The notes under the pieces are model-generated. The model made no database searches. It was not told where the DNA came from and worked only from the letters and a program-made list of their open reading frames with translations. This document shows, piece after piece, positions 22,284-33,130 of a DNA stretch of 64,000 nucleotides. The stretch is from Diabrotica undecimpunctata. Lineage: Eukaryota; Arthropoda; Insecta; Coleoptera; Chrysomelidae. Position 1 is the first letter of the stretch. Each line of letters starts with the position of its first letter. Where the stretch lies: assembly GCF_040954645.1 (NCBI RefSeq), contig NC_092807.1:1488001-1552000 (forward strand). Reading direction: 5' to 3'. The translations under genes and the position numbers were made by a program.

Positions 22284-25180
22284 AGACTTCGGCAAATATG
22301 CAAATAAAAATGTAGAAAATATGCGCATAAATATGCACGTGTTTACCCGAAAATATGCAAATATTTTACAAAATATGCATACAAATAAATAAAAAAATCG
22401 TAAAATAGTAACAATTTTATTTAAAAAAAAAGTGTACATAACTAAATATTTCCTACTATTCATTAAGATTTACATTTATTTTAAGTAACTACATCATTTT
22501 TAAGTATGAATAAACTTATTTAGAATTATGGTAACAATAAATGACCAAGTGGTGTTCAAAATTTTCTAACAAAAACTTGTGGCTTCTGTCTGAGTACATA
22601 TATTTATATATGGAAAAACTTCGTTCAACATCAACTGATGTAACGGGAGCATTTTTCAAACTAACCAAAACATTTGGTTCTAAATTAATTGTTTCCGAAA
22701 TATTTCCAGCTAGAACACTGACTACTTCAGAAAGAATATGGTAACCTTTATTTTTTTCCATAGTAGCTTCAAATTTTTTTAAAATATCTTTTCCAATATT
22801 ACCTCTAACGTTCCGACAACATGACGCAAATTCTTTTATTAATGCTGTACTTTCGAACAATGACAGTTTTGGTGATTCTAACTGAGTAATTGTTTTTTGA
22901 ACAAAACTAAAATTTGATTTTATAAATAAAAGTTCTTGTTGAAGCAAGTTACTCTGAAAAGTTTGTTTAGAATCCAAAAGAGATTGGGAACTTTCATCTG
23001 TTAACGTATCAATTATGTTCTTTATTTTAACAAAATGATCTGCATAAAAATTAGCTGCTTCTAACCATGTTCCCCATCGCGTTAAAATAGGTTGTGGTGG
23101 AAGAGGAATGTTAGGTAGCATTTCTTTATAAAGTTGAATTCTTATAGGAGATTTAAGAAATACTTTTTTGACACTGGATATAATGGTATTTACAAGAGGA
23201 AACTTTTTTCGTATTTCCTTTGCCACTCTGTTTAATCCATGCGCTACACAAATAACATGTATTAAATCTGGGAAAATATTTTTAAATTTTGTCCTGTTTT
23301 CACCATATAAGGAGCAGCATCCGATAAAATAAGCAGTAATTTATTAGAAGGAATAGTTGTCGGAAGAAAAAAAGTTGCTAATGTTTCTTGTATAAAACGC
23401 GAAATTGTTAAAGCATTTGTTTTCTCAAGTTGCTGGCATGAAATAAGATGAGATTTTGGTAAGGTATCTTCTTTAAGAACACCAATCAATAAATGAGCAA
23501 TATACTTTCCTGAGGAATCAGTGGTTTCGTCTACAGATATGTAAAAATAATTATCTGCAATTTCTTCCTTAATATTAATTAACACCGACGAGTATAGCCC
23601 GTTCACATTATTTCTTCTTAGAGACCGATCACTTGGAACATTAAGTTTGCAATATTTTTTTAGAAACGAACTAAAATTTACATTTGCTAATTTTGAAAGC
23701 GGTATGTTTGCAGACACTAATGCGCGACACAAGTCTTCATTAAAAGTTTCTTGCTCATCTAATTTTTTTGAAGTAGATTGGAAACATTTAGCCATTGAAG
23801 TTTGATGTTTTCCTCCTATTTTTCCTTTTTTTGCAATGTATGAAGCAGTTCTCACATGTTGGTCTATCTGAAATTTCTTCTCACATGCTATCTATAAATA
23901 AAAATAAAAACCTTTATTTTAACCCAACCTTTAAAATATAAAAATAGACAAGGTGTTTTTGGTTAATCAAATAACTGGTTTGGAAAAAAAAACACTCGCT
24001 AAGTGTTTTAAATGCAGTATTAATCCACAAATTAGTTTTTGTTACTAACCATTAGTACATCATATAACTTATTTTAAAATTCAACAAAGGTTTTTTTTTT
24101 GTTAATTCAATTACAATAAAAATAACTGTGTTTTAGAATATCTGACTTCATAAAAAAAAGTAAAGGTGAAAAATTTTTCTAAATACACACCATTGTATTG
24201 TACCATGGACAATTTTTTCTCACTAAAGGAAGCTATTTTTCATTTAAAAACAACCTACGAGTACTAAATTTCAAGTAAATACGTTTATTGGTTTTAAAGT
24301 TATTGTTGTTATTAACTAAAAGAATTTAATTTTTTTAAATTTTAACATCCTGTATCTCGAAAAGTAAATAAGTTTGACCCCTCATTAACTATATCGTTTT
24401 GTTCAATTTTTAGAGAAGTATCTACAGTCAAACGTTGTAAATGTCATTTGGAAACACCCTGTATGTATGAAATATTAGATATTTAATAGAAAATATTAGA
24501 TACTTACAATTTTGCCACAGACTGAACAGTAGATTTTTCCCATATCCATAGACAGCTCTTTATAAGGTTTAATCCAAGTTGAAGCACTGGTTGTTTTAGG
24601 CATTATAAAATCACAATATTCCTTTTTGTTACGCACAACGAGTGTTTACGCTTTGAATATCAAAACAAAAATGATTTACAAATCTGAACATCAAATTAGA
24701 AATGTTTAGGTACCTAATTCAATAAACTGGGAGATTTTGGAAAATCCCTAAATTAGGAACAAAACTATTAGCCGTTTACCTGCTGTTAAGATACAATAAA
24801 TTGTAGATAGATTTGGGGATTAGATCATAAAATGCAAATGAGCGAACCCTTAGCGATTATCCAATAACTGAATGCCTCAGTGACCGAGACTTTCTAAGAA
24901 TGTTGAGGGCTACTTAAATTGATCTTCTTTGAAATTGTAAATGTTTTGTACCTGTAGAGATTACGTACTTAGATCATTTCTTGATTAAAATGACTACAAA
25001 ATTTTATACAAGAATTGAAATAAATTGGTATGTTTAAAAATTTTCAAATACAGTATAAAAATCTGAACTTTTATGCACTTTATGCAAACTTTTATACAAA
25101 TATGCCAAAATATGAAATATTTGCATAAAATATGCACAATATGCAAAATATGCAATATGCATATTTGCCGAAGTCTACAG
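22284..25180 (-). mobile_element. hAT DNA transposon with 8-bp target duplication
   Basis: TTATGTAT occurs directly at 22276-22283 and 25181-25188, in the simple tail of the preceding LINE fragment. The right end (reverse complement) reads CTGTAGACTTCGGCAAATAT; the left begins AGACTTCGGCAAATATGCAA, apparently lacking the first four bases. Both subterminal regions (22290-22395 and 25070-25165) are packed with ATATGCA/ATGCAAATAT motifs in both orientations, the arrangement expected of clustered transposase binding sites. One transposase gene lies on the minus strand. A frameshift and the eroded left end suggest an inactive but fairly recent copy. Confidence 0.85.
22516..24603 (-). pseudogene. 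hAT transposase, two exons, one frameshift
   Basis: Exon 1 is 24603-24508, starting ATG and encoding MPKTTSASTWIKPYKELSMD then KIYCSVCGKI, the first half of a BED-type zinc finger. A GTAAGT donor at 24507 and a TTTATAG acceptor at 23892 bound a 616-bp intron. Exon 2 continues IACEKKFQIDQHVRTASYIA in phase. Next come SVDETTDSSGKYIAHLLIGV (first catalytic Asp), LILSDAAPYMVKTG (second Asp), ILTRWGTWLEAANFYADHF (conserved Trp) and the C-terminal dimerisation motif APVTSVDVERSFSIYKYMYS. A one-base-type frameshift near 23270 separates NLKIF from PDLIHVICVAHGLNRVAKEI. The zinc finger also seems to have Tyr where a second His is usual (HVRTASY). It would cut and rejoin the element ends. Intron length includes possible insertion of other repeats. 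Confidence 0.85.
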
Positions 25181-25188
25181 TTATGTAT

Positions 25189-27544
25189 GTATCTAAAATT
25201 AAATAACGCGGTGCCAAGACTATCTGAGAGTGTAAATTTTTACTTGACTGGAACGGAAAACACAGAAATAGAAAGAAGAATAATACCGAAAATGGAAATA
25301 TTCTATCTCAATAGCATTTGATAGAATAAAAAACACTACGAAGAAAAGAAAATTTAATAAATAAAAAGCAGAGTATTAAAACAGAGACTTCAAGAAAGTA
25401 CGACCTGTAGATCCCTTTGTAGAAATATGTATCTCATTTCGGCTTACACCTGTTCTAATTGGTATTTACACAAGGTGCTATCAACATACATAATTCACGT
25501 TGAGGTAGGATTCAATTTCGATTATATGGAAGCCGGAAACTGAAGTTTTAATTGAATTTTTGTATTTTATGTGCATTTTTATGGAGTCGTTATGTCAAAA
25601 ATAATTGCGGATTCGTTAGGAAGTGGAATAAAACGATTAAATTTGTTGACGGAGGTACAAGAAGTATGTAAGTTTACAAAAAATATAAAGCACAATTAAA
25701 ATCGATAGAAGTGAAAGTAGAATAGCTATATACAAGACAATGGTAAAAAACTTAACCTCAACTATATTGAAATGATTTTAATATGTTAAAAAGGATACAA
25801 CTTAAATGGATTTTTATATGAGTTTGTTGTTCATGAATTTCATGAAGCCATCATAATGTGGGTTCGACTCTGAAATAAAAGAGAGAAAAAGATTAGTAAA
25901 TTGTTAAATAAATTAATTTTGACTTACCTGGTATAGTGTTAATAATTTCTGAATAGTATAGTTGCCTAGTGTATAGGTGAATCGTCTAAACCTTAAAAAG
26001 AACAAAAAAAAGAAGAATTCTTAAAAAATATTTAAACATAGAAATTTTAAAAAACGTCAGAAAACAAACTGTCAAGCAAGTCTGTGGGAGCTAAATTATT
26101 AGGGGTTTTGTTAAATAAGAAATTACAATGATTAGAGATGAAAAGAATAAATTGTATTAGCATTGTAATAGAATAAGTTTTATATCTGAACATTTTTTTT
26201 TATAAATTCCCAAATTAGATGTGAATAAAGTGATTATGAGAAATTAATGTGGATTGACAAATGTGTCAGAACAGGACAGTTTTATGGTTTAAAAAAAAAA
26301 AGACAAAAAAAAAGAACGTTGGTTGCTGTTAGCAACGGAGAGAAGTTTTTTTGGGGAGGCCGACGAGGATTTTTCGACGAAGGGGAGCCCTGAAACTGTG
26401 GAATAGGTCGGGAGTGTTTTTTTTTTAACTCGTCTAATTAGAATTTTAGTTTTTCCACAGCTTCCACAGCAGAGATATCCAGAATTTGTTCCAGAGAGTA
26501 AGAGAAACAATTTGACTTATAAATTATTATTGGAGTACAGAAATGTCATTTAAATTGAGAAAATTAAAATTCATGAATTAACATAATTGCGATAGGCCTT
26601 AAAAAAAATTGAAAATATTAATGATCATTAAATTAAAAATAGAATAGTACGTACCTTAACATTCGAAGAGAGGATTGATATTCCAGTTTCACCGATTATT
26701 TTTCGAGTAGTTAGTTTTCTTTAAATAAATCAGAACTGTTTTAAAGTGAGGTTGGATAATAATTTTGGGGATCATTTGAAATTTTGATTATATTTGAATG
26801 CAAGTTAAAAGTCAGCGGAATAAAGTGTTCATTTTCTTTTTCTTTATAGTTCATTTAAACACTTTAAAAAGTTGCAATATTTATTTAGTTTTTAGGTACT
26901 TGTAGAGAGTCTCCACATTTTGTAATAAATTTTTATTGTCACGACACTAAACCACATTAAGATTTATACGATTCCTATTTTTGTAAATTTTTAAAGGCAA
27001 CCCAGTTGCAGACGAATTTTATTGTTTATATTAAATTTGTTCAATATTAATAAATAACGTGCTTCATTTGGGTTAATTTATCAAAAGTCTAAAGTAAATT
27101 TTGGTTTAATTTCTTTTTGAACTCTACCAGGAGACTACAGAGTCGACGTCACACAGTGACAGATTGCTTAGAACACATAATTGAGCTAGCTGAGGTATAT
27201 ATTAAATTAAACAACGAACCACATATTTTAAAAATTACTACATTTATTATAAATAAAAATAAAATTAATAAAATACAACTTTTTCAATATCTTTTAGTGT
27301 GTGTAAGTGGAAGTTTCGTATGTCATTATGTCTACAGAATATTAATACGTACAGTTGGTACAATATAAATCTCGATGCACGTCATGCGCGTCATAGTAAG
27401 AGACGTCAGAAGATACCAGCAAAAATATTTAAGTCGCAAGTCTGTTCCTTTTTAGAATCTTTTAGCCAAGTACACTGGAGACATATTTTATTATATACAC
27501 GTAGAAATATTATTTAAACATTTCTATTAATGTAAACTTAAAGA
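25189..27544. other. No gene recognised
   Basis: The first 120 bases may continue LINE coding (SVNFYLTGTENTEIERRI at 25225-25285), but support is weak. The rest is AT-rich. A purine-rich patch at 26310-26420 (GAGAAGTTTTTTTGGGGAGG) stands out and could be part of an LTR or leader, but no partner copy is seen. Small open frames at 27117-27517 carry no motif. Confidence 0.45.
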
Positions 27545-29153
27545 AATACACCACAGCTTGTTTTATTTCATTACAAAAGAGCTTTTAGAAAACACTATAG
27601 ACATATGTACACTACAAAAGACGATGAAAAAAGGAAAGGGTCAAGTTATCCTAGATGACTATCTGATGATTTACAGTGGTGTTGCGAAAGAAACCAGAGC
27701 CAAAAAAGAAGTCACCCTGTTAGTACACAGAAAATTTTTACACCAAGTAAAAGAATGTAAATATACCTCCAAAAGAATAGTAAGTGCAAAAATTAAACTG
27801 GATGTCAAACTTCTAAATGTAATAGCAATTTATGCAACAGAGGACAATACAGATACCAGCACAAGAGAAAACTTTTACGAATACCTTCAGACTTTAATAA
27901 ACGAGACCCCAAGTGATGAATATATAATCAATCTGGGTGATTTTAGCGCTCGTGTTGGCAATTATATAGTTTCAAGAATAAAACGAAAATATCAGAAATA
28001 TCAGAAAGGAAAACGAATACCTTATGAAGAACCCATGATGCATAAACGAGATACGTATTAATAATACATTTTTCCCTCGCAAAGAACAATACACATACAC
28101 TTTTGAAAACAGTAGAGGACAAAGATCTGTGATAGACTATATTCTGTCGAATAGAGAGTTACATCCCTTTCAAATCTTGGATATAAGAGCACTAACATCA
28201 GCAGAAATAACAAGCGATCATAAATTGGTTGTGTGCAAAATCCGAAGGAAAACACATATATGTGATAACAATACACCAGAATACACCACAAAGATAAAAG
28301 TCGAAAGCTTACAGGATGACTCCACAAGATACCTATTCCAAAAAAGAATAACCGAAAAAAGCAGTAACATATATATCACAGAAAGTAATAAAATCGAAGA
28401 AAGCTGGGCACAAATTAAGTCTTAAGCTAATATCTTAGCCTCGGCCAAGGAAATTCTTAGTGAAAGAAATGTAAATAAAAATAAATCGTGCCCAAGGCGA
28501 AGAACTCCATGGTTTTGTACAGAAATGAAGAAAAAATGTAAAGAAAAGAAAAAGCTTACCTGAAATACATGTCAATCAAACCACAAGAGGCATACCATAT
28601 TTACAAGACAATTAGAAACGAAACACATGGACTTGTAAGAAAAATAAAAAATGGTCACTGGGAACGCTTATCGAAAGAAATGGAATAATAGAACCCAAAC
28701 AAATAGAAAATGATACGTGGGTTGACTACCTAAAAAAAGCTCTATGCAGAGGAAGAACAAACGACGCTAGAACCGGAATCACCAGAAATTACCACAAATG
28801 AAGACCTTAATATAAACGTACACGAAGTTCGAAAAATACTTGAAAACCTGAAGAACGGAAAAACAGCAGGTAAAGACGGGATACTAAACAAATTACTGAA
28901 ATATTGCGAAGCAGCAATGACAGAACAATTAACAACATTAATTACCAAAATTATAAAACACAATAAAACACCGGAAGATTGGAGAACGAGAGAACTAATT
29001 CTACTATTTTACAGCCCGAAAACTACAGAGGTATAAACTTGTTAAATACTAAGCTAAAACTTACAGCTAAAGTTTTACAAGTGCTGATCAATAAGAGGAT
29101 AAGTTTAGTAAGCAGATGAACGACAGGGTTTTCGTGACAAATTTTGCTATGGC
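27545..29153 (+). mobile_element. LINE fragment: endonuclease, linker and start of reverse transcriptase
   Basis: The open frame 27558-28061 holds most of an APE endonuclease (DYLMIYSGV, VKLLNVIAIYATEDNTD, IINLGDFSARVGNYI, where GDFxAR is catalytic). After a frame break, 28080-28425 holds its end (QRSVIDYILSNRELH, ITSDHKLVVCKIRRK with the SDH motif). The linker follows (YMSIKPQEAYHIYKTIRNET, VRKIKNGHWERLSKEM), then HEVRKILENLKNGKTAGKDG and TPEDWRTRELI near 28980. It becomes degenerate near 29140. The same family supplies the fragments at 32816-33130 and 38300-39440. It is truncated where the next minus-strand LINE is inserted. Confidence 0.8.
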
Positions 29154-29162
29154 AAAAGAAGT

Positions 29163-30409
29163 ACAATATATAATATAATACAATTACAAATTAATTCTGA
29201 GTTAAATATTTTGTACAAACAAATAGTTGCTAGCAAATAAACAAAGAAGAAATTCCCTGATGAACCAGAGGTTGTGCTCAGAGATTACACTCATTTACAC
29301 TATTAAATATTTGTTCTACAGTACCATTAGGTTGATAACACAAAAAATTGTTACAAAGTATACTGTACAGTATTAGTTATATGATGAATTTAATTAAAAA
29401 AGATCGCATTCAAAATTTCAGATCCACTGTTCTTGAGAAATTTTGTAAAAATGGATTTAATCATGTTAAATGAGTTGATTTTTCTTATGTAAGTTTTATA
29501 CATCTCGGGTAAATAATTAAATATTCTAGGAATGAAGTAAGAGAAATTGTGTTTTCCAATTGATTTATAAGTAGTAGTAATTTGAACATAGTCCTGAACT
29601 TTTCTTCTAGTGCTGTAAGTATGATCTATTGATTTTAAAACATGTTTATTTTTGTATGTAAGCAAAATAATGTTTAACAAATATAACTGTCTAATACTAA
29701 AAATATCTGCTTTCTGATAAAGAAGTTCTGAAGAATATAAGCGAGATTTTTTTAGCATTATTTTCAAAAACCTCCTTTGTAATATTTCAAGTTTATTTAA
29801 ATGAGAAGCATATGTTCCACCCCATGCTAAAATGGCATATCTAAGACGTGACTCTATTAAAGAATAGTATATTATCTTTAAGTAAGACAAATTAAGAATA
29901 TTGCTGAGATATCTAAATTTGTATAATAACATTCTTAGAGTTTTACATACCATATCAATATGTACATCCCACTTCAAGTGACAATCAATATAAACTCCTA
30001 AATATTTTATGTATTTTTTCCTATTTATTTTAATGAACGCGTTATTATAGCTTAGATTTAATTCCAAAAAGTCGGGTAAATTGTTTTTGTATATTGAAAA
30101 TGGTATGAAATAAGTTTTATCAGTATTAACTGTCAGTAATTTCCTATTTAGCCAGTCTAGAACCTTTATAGTTTTTGTTTCTGCTAAAGTTTTAAGTTTT
30201 TCCCAAGAATCACTAGTGTAAAGTATGACAGTATCGTCAGCAAAACAAAGAATCTTTCCATTTATTTTCATTGATGCTAGATCATTTATATATATTGAAA
30301 ACAGTAAAGGACCTAAAACAGTTCCTTGCGGCACACCATACTCAATGATTTTTTCAGCACTTACTTTGTTATTAATGTTGACAATTTGCGATCTATTTTT
30401 TAAATAACA
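29163..30409 (-). mobile_element. 5'-truncated CR1/L2-like LINE with 9-bp target duplication
   Basis: CAAAAGAAG flanks it at 29154-29162 and 30410-30418. On the minus strand the 3' tail is the AT-rich run near TATTATATTATATATTGTAC. The 5' truncation falls inside the reverse transcriptase, just before motif B. The duplication is short and from an A/G-rich site, so boundaries are moderately sure. Confidence 0.72.
29390..30409 (-). CDS. Partial LINE reverse transcriptase (CR1/L2- or Jockey-group), intact frame but 5'-truncated
   Basis: The frame is uninterrupted for about 340 residues. It begins at YLKNRSQIVNINNKVSAEKI, where real homology starts; the residues upstream in the same frame come from CA-repeat flank. 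Motif B is YGVPQGTVLGPLLFSIYIND, and motif C is CFADDTVILYTSD with both catalytic Asp. Then come LLTVNTDKTYFIPF, KYIKYLGVYIDCHLKWDVHI, SRLRYAILAWGGTY, LEILQRRFLKIML and a basic C-terminus ending SGSEILNAIFFN. Motif A and the endonuclease are missing, so it cannot be functional, but the lack of stops implies recent insertion. Confidence 0.85.
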   Translation of the reverse strand, partial: CYLKNRSQIVNINNKVSAEKIIEYGVPQGTVLGPLLFSIYINDLASMKINGKILCFADDTVILYTSDSWEKLKTLAETKTIKVLDWLNRKLLTVNTDKTYFIPFSIYKNNLPDFLELNLSYNNAFIKINRKKYIKYLGVYIDCHLKWDVHIDMVCKTLRMLLYKFRYLSNILNLSYLKIIYYSLIESRLRYAILAWGGTYASHLNKLEILQRRFLKIMLKKSRLYSSELLYQKADIFSIRQLYLLNIILLTYKNKHVLKSIDHTYSTRRKVQDYVQITTTYKSIGKHNFSYFIPRIFNYLPEMYKTYIRKINSFNMIKSIFTKFLKNSGSEILNAIFFN

Positions 30410-30418
30410 AAAGAAGAG

Positions 30419-31156
30419 AAGAGAAGTGAGAGACACACACACACACACGCAGTGATCAACCCTGCCCCTAGGAACATGTGTATACCAATGTAAGAATGGG
30501 ATCCACATGTCCGAAGATCAAACCGGTCACACCTCGCTAGTCGAAGTGGTACCTATCTGACCCCCAGGCTTTTCCACCACCCCTCCTCATCGTGTGACTT
30601 ACGTGAGGAGGCTTATGATCTGAAATTTACTTAAGATGCCCTGGGTAATAGGACATCCTCGGTTTTTAGTGAATGTGGTTATGCCACCTAACTGTAGGGG
30701 TAGCCACATCTAGGCTTTTCTCCCTATTTACTTTACTGACTCAATTGATTTTACTCTAGCTTTACGTCGGGACTTGAGTCCCTAAAAAAAGGAAAAGGAG
30801 CGTGTGTTCCGACCATAGAGCCATCAGCCTGAGCTGATGACTCTATGTCCGGAAAAGAGTGTGTGCTCGGTCACTCAGCCGCCGATTTGCCAAAATAAAT
30901 TTTGTTCTCCTCGCCGGCTGAGCACCCGAGAGGGGTCCGGCCACCAAGCCCATGCATGCCGCACATGACCTCAGTGCTCGGATTTCGCGAGTAGATCTTT
31001 CATTTCGATCTGCCTTAAGGGCCTAGTCCGCGGAGCGGTATATAGAAGGCCTGGCGGGCCCCTTCTATATTTGCTATATAAGGTAAATTTACGTTAAACG
31101 GTTTAATGAAAAGTATGAATGTATCAATATGAATTTACGTTATTTAATCAGAAAAC

Positions 31157-31158
<2 letters not shown>
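30419..31158. other. GC-rich segment with hairpins, unassigned
   Basis: It starts with a CA repeat (30432-30449) and is clearly GC-richer than its surroundings. Hairpin 1 pairs CCGACCATAGAGCCATCAGC (30809-30828) with 30833-30852 around the loop CTGA. Hairpin 2 pairs ATATAGAAGG (31040-31049) with CCTTCTATAT (31061-31070) around a GC-rich loop. No protein motif was found in six frames. The composition resembles a structured 5' leader of a LINE or a SINE-like unit. It ends at the poly-A (T on this strand) of the adjacent Jockey copy. Confidence 0.5.
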
Positions 31159-31197
<39 letters not shown>

Positions 31198-32815
31198 TGG
31201 ACTTCCTTGTGGCGTCGGGACTATAAAATGCCTGGGCAACAATTCTTTCCTTTTTTCCTTAATCCTATTTGTGTGCGTGTATTGGGGTGTGCATTCCCAA
31301 GTGTATAATGCTCTCACACACCCCGGTGTATATTGGACTTATAATTACCTAAAAACCTAAAAACCTAAAAAAGAAAAGCGTACCCTCTCGCCAGAGTTTT
31401 TTTTTTGGTGTGTTTTCTGATTGACTGCATTTCTTTGTTCGTTCTTCTTGCCATCCATCTCATTCTTTATTTATTCGTTCGGGTTCTCCCTATATCGAGC
31501 TATCTGTTGTTTTGGTCTTCTGTGTACCGTCCTTGTGTTTTCATTGTAGTTAGTCAGCTCTCTTAACATTCTGCTGGGGTGGTTTCTTAGTCCGTTAAAA
31601 ATTTCATATGCTCTCTCGTCTAGCGTGCGTAGGATTCTTGTTTGTCCTGAGTCTCTATATACATATCTCAAGGGTACGTACCTTGGTATCTTAAGGGCAT
31701 CTCTGACTATTTGATTTTGAGTAGTCTGTATCTTTTTCCTGTTTGTTTTACAGGTGTGTCCCCACGCAGCGGATGCATATGTTAGGACTGGCAGGATAAT
31801 ACTATTCGCAACCCTGATTTTGGTTTTAAATCGTAGTTTACTTTTCCTTCCAATAAGTGTTGAGAGCTGACTTTTCAACGCTTTGGCTTTGCGTATTTGC
31901 TGATTGATGTGCTCAGTGAACGTTAGCTTCTTATCTAGATGTACCCCTAGGTATTTAGCCTGGTTGGTCCAGTCTACTGGGGTGTTTTCGATTGTAATTT
32001 CACGATTTGGTACACTTCTTCTGTGACTAAACATTACAACCTGTGTTTTATCTGGATTTAGGGCTATTTTCCATTTTATGCACCATCTTTGGAATCTGTT
32101 TAGTGCTCTTTGCAGATGATTAGCTGCATGATCCGGGTTTCTCCAGCTAACAGCTATTGCTGTGTCGTCAGCGTAAAGACTCAATAGAGAGCCTGGCTCT
32201 TTTGGCGTGTCGGCCGTATAGATGGTGTACAGGTACGGCGACAGCACCGCTCCCTGAGGCACACCCGCCTCCAGGGTCCCGACTTCGGATAGGGTTGCCC
32301 CTATTCGAACTCTGAACCTTCTGTTGGCAAGATATGACCCAAGGAGGCATGTCATCGCCTCACTGTATCCAAATTCATTCATTTTATAGATGAGTCCATG
32401 GTGCCAGACTCTGTCGAAGGCTTTGCTGACGTCCAGAAAAGCTGTAGCTGTGTACATTTTTTCATTAAATCCTTTGGTGATGAATTCTGTAAGTCGTAGT
32501 ACCTGTAATTCACAGGAGTGTTCGCTTCTGAACCCGAATTGAGCCTCTGGTATGGTTCCTAGCATTTGTGATTCTTCATTGAGTCTTTTTAGTATAACTC
32601 TTTCCGCTATCTTGCTTATAGATGATAATAAGCTGATAGGTCTGTAATTTTGCGGAAATGTGCCGTTTTTACCAGGTTTTGCAATCATTATTACGTGTGC
32701 CTCTTTCCACCTATCTGGGAAATATCGTAGTTTTAGCATGTTGTTTATTATATTAGTGATATAAACAATAGCTTTTGTTGGTAGATTTTTCAGCGCCCTA
32801 TTTGTTAAGTACAAA
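31159..32815 (-). mobile_element. 5'-truncated Jockey LINE with 38-base poly(A) tail
   Basis: The tail is the uninterrupted run of 38 T at 31159-31196 (A on the coding strand), preceded by a 3' untranslated part at 31197-31470. Coding homology begins abruptly near 32811 inside the region before the reverse transcriptase, so the endonuclease and any ORF1 are missing. A target duplication could not be identified. The long pure tail and open frame mark it as one of the youngest insertions here. Confidence 0.88.
31471..32811 (-). CDS. Partial Jockey reverse transcriptase, open frame
   Basis: About 447 residues with no stop: NRALKNLPTKAIVYITNIIN at the start, RYFPDRWKEAHVIMIAKPGK, NYRPISLLSSISKIAERVIL, AQFGFRSEHSCELQVLRLTE, FLDVSKAFDRVWHHGLIYKM (motif A), LEAGVPQGAVLSPYLYTIYT (motif B), LYADDTAIAVSW (motif C), IALNPDKTQVVMFSHRR and AKYLGVHLDKKLTFTEHINQ. 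The ATG upstream at 32868 lies in unrelated flank. All polymerase motifs are present but there is no endonuclease. The C-terminus ends RYRENPNE. Confidence 0.9.
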   Translation of the reverse strand, partial: YLTNRALKNLPTKAIVYITNIINNMLKLRYFPDRWKEAHVIMIAKPGKNGTFPQNYRPISLLSSISKIAERVILKRLNEESQMLGTIPEAQFGFRSEHSCELQVLRLTEFITKGFNEKMYTATAFLDVSKAFDRVWHHGLIYKMNEFGYSEAMTCLLGSYLANRRFRVRIGATLSEVGTLEAGVPQGAVLSPYLYTIYTADTPKEPGSLLSLYADDTAIAVSWRNPDHAANHLQRALNRFQRWCIKWKIALNPDKTQVVMFSHRRSVPNREITIENTPVDWTNQAKYLGVHLDKKLTFTEHINQQIRKAKALKSQLSTLIGRKSKLRFKTKIRVANSIILPVLTYASAAWGHTCKTNRKKIQTTQNQIVRDALKIPRYVPLRYVYRDSGQTRILRTLDERAYEIFNGLRNHPSRMLRELTNYNENTRTVHRRPKQQIARYRENPNE

Positions 32816-33130
32816 AAGCAAATAGACTGACAGGATGCCTTAATAACATTATATGGCGAAACAGACACATTAACACTGAGAATTTATAAAGCCAGTGTAA
32901 GACCAATAATGACATATGCCTCAGAAACCAGACCCGATACAGCCACAACGCAAAGGCTACTGGAAACTGCAGAGATGAAAGTACTAAGAAGAATTACAGG
33001 AAATATGCTGAGACATCGAAAGAGAAATAAATAGACACAAAATAGAAAAAAAGAAAGGAAGGGAAGGAGTGACAACCTTCCTTAGGGGTATTAATCCGCC
33101 AATGAACAATCAGAATTGCTTATAAAGAGG
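32816..33130 (+). mobile_element. LINE fragment, C-terminal reverse transcriptase
   Basis: The plus strand encodes KASVRPIMTYASETRPDTAT, then TQRLLETAEMKVLRRITGN. This nearly matches the copy at 39210-39290 (CASETRSDTATMQRLLETAE). It ends with GAGGAAGAAGATGAAGAAG, a purine tail. It is truncated at its 5' side against the opposite-strand Jockey copy. Confidence 0.75.

Noticed and set aside
24100..24478. Possible MITE in the hAT intron with an end reading CACCCTGTA
   Set aside because: Only one plausible end is visible and an internal CATCCTGTATCTCG is in the wrong orientation; boundaries could not be set.
25861..25885. Possible tRNA T-arm (GGTTCGACTC)
   Set aside because: No acceptor, D-arm or anticodon arm could be folded around it.
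32168..32350. 60-residue minus-strand frame
   Set aside because: Out-of-frame shadow of the Jockey reverse transcriptase.
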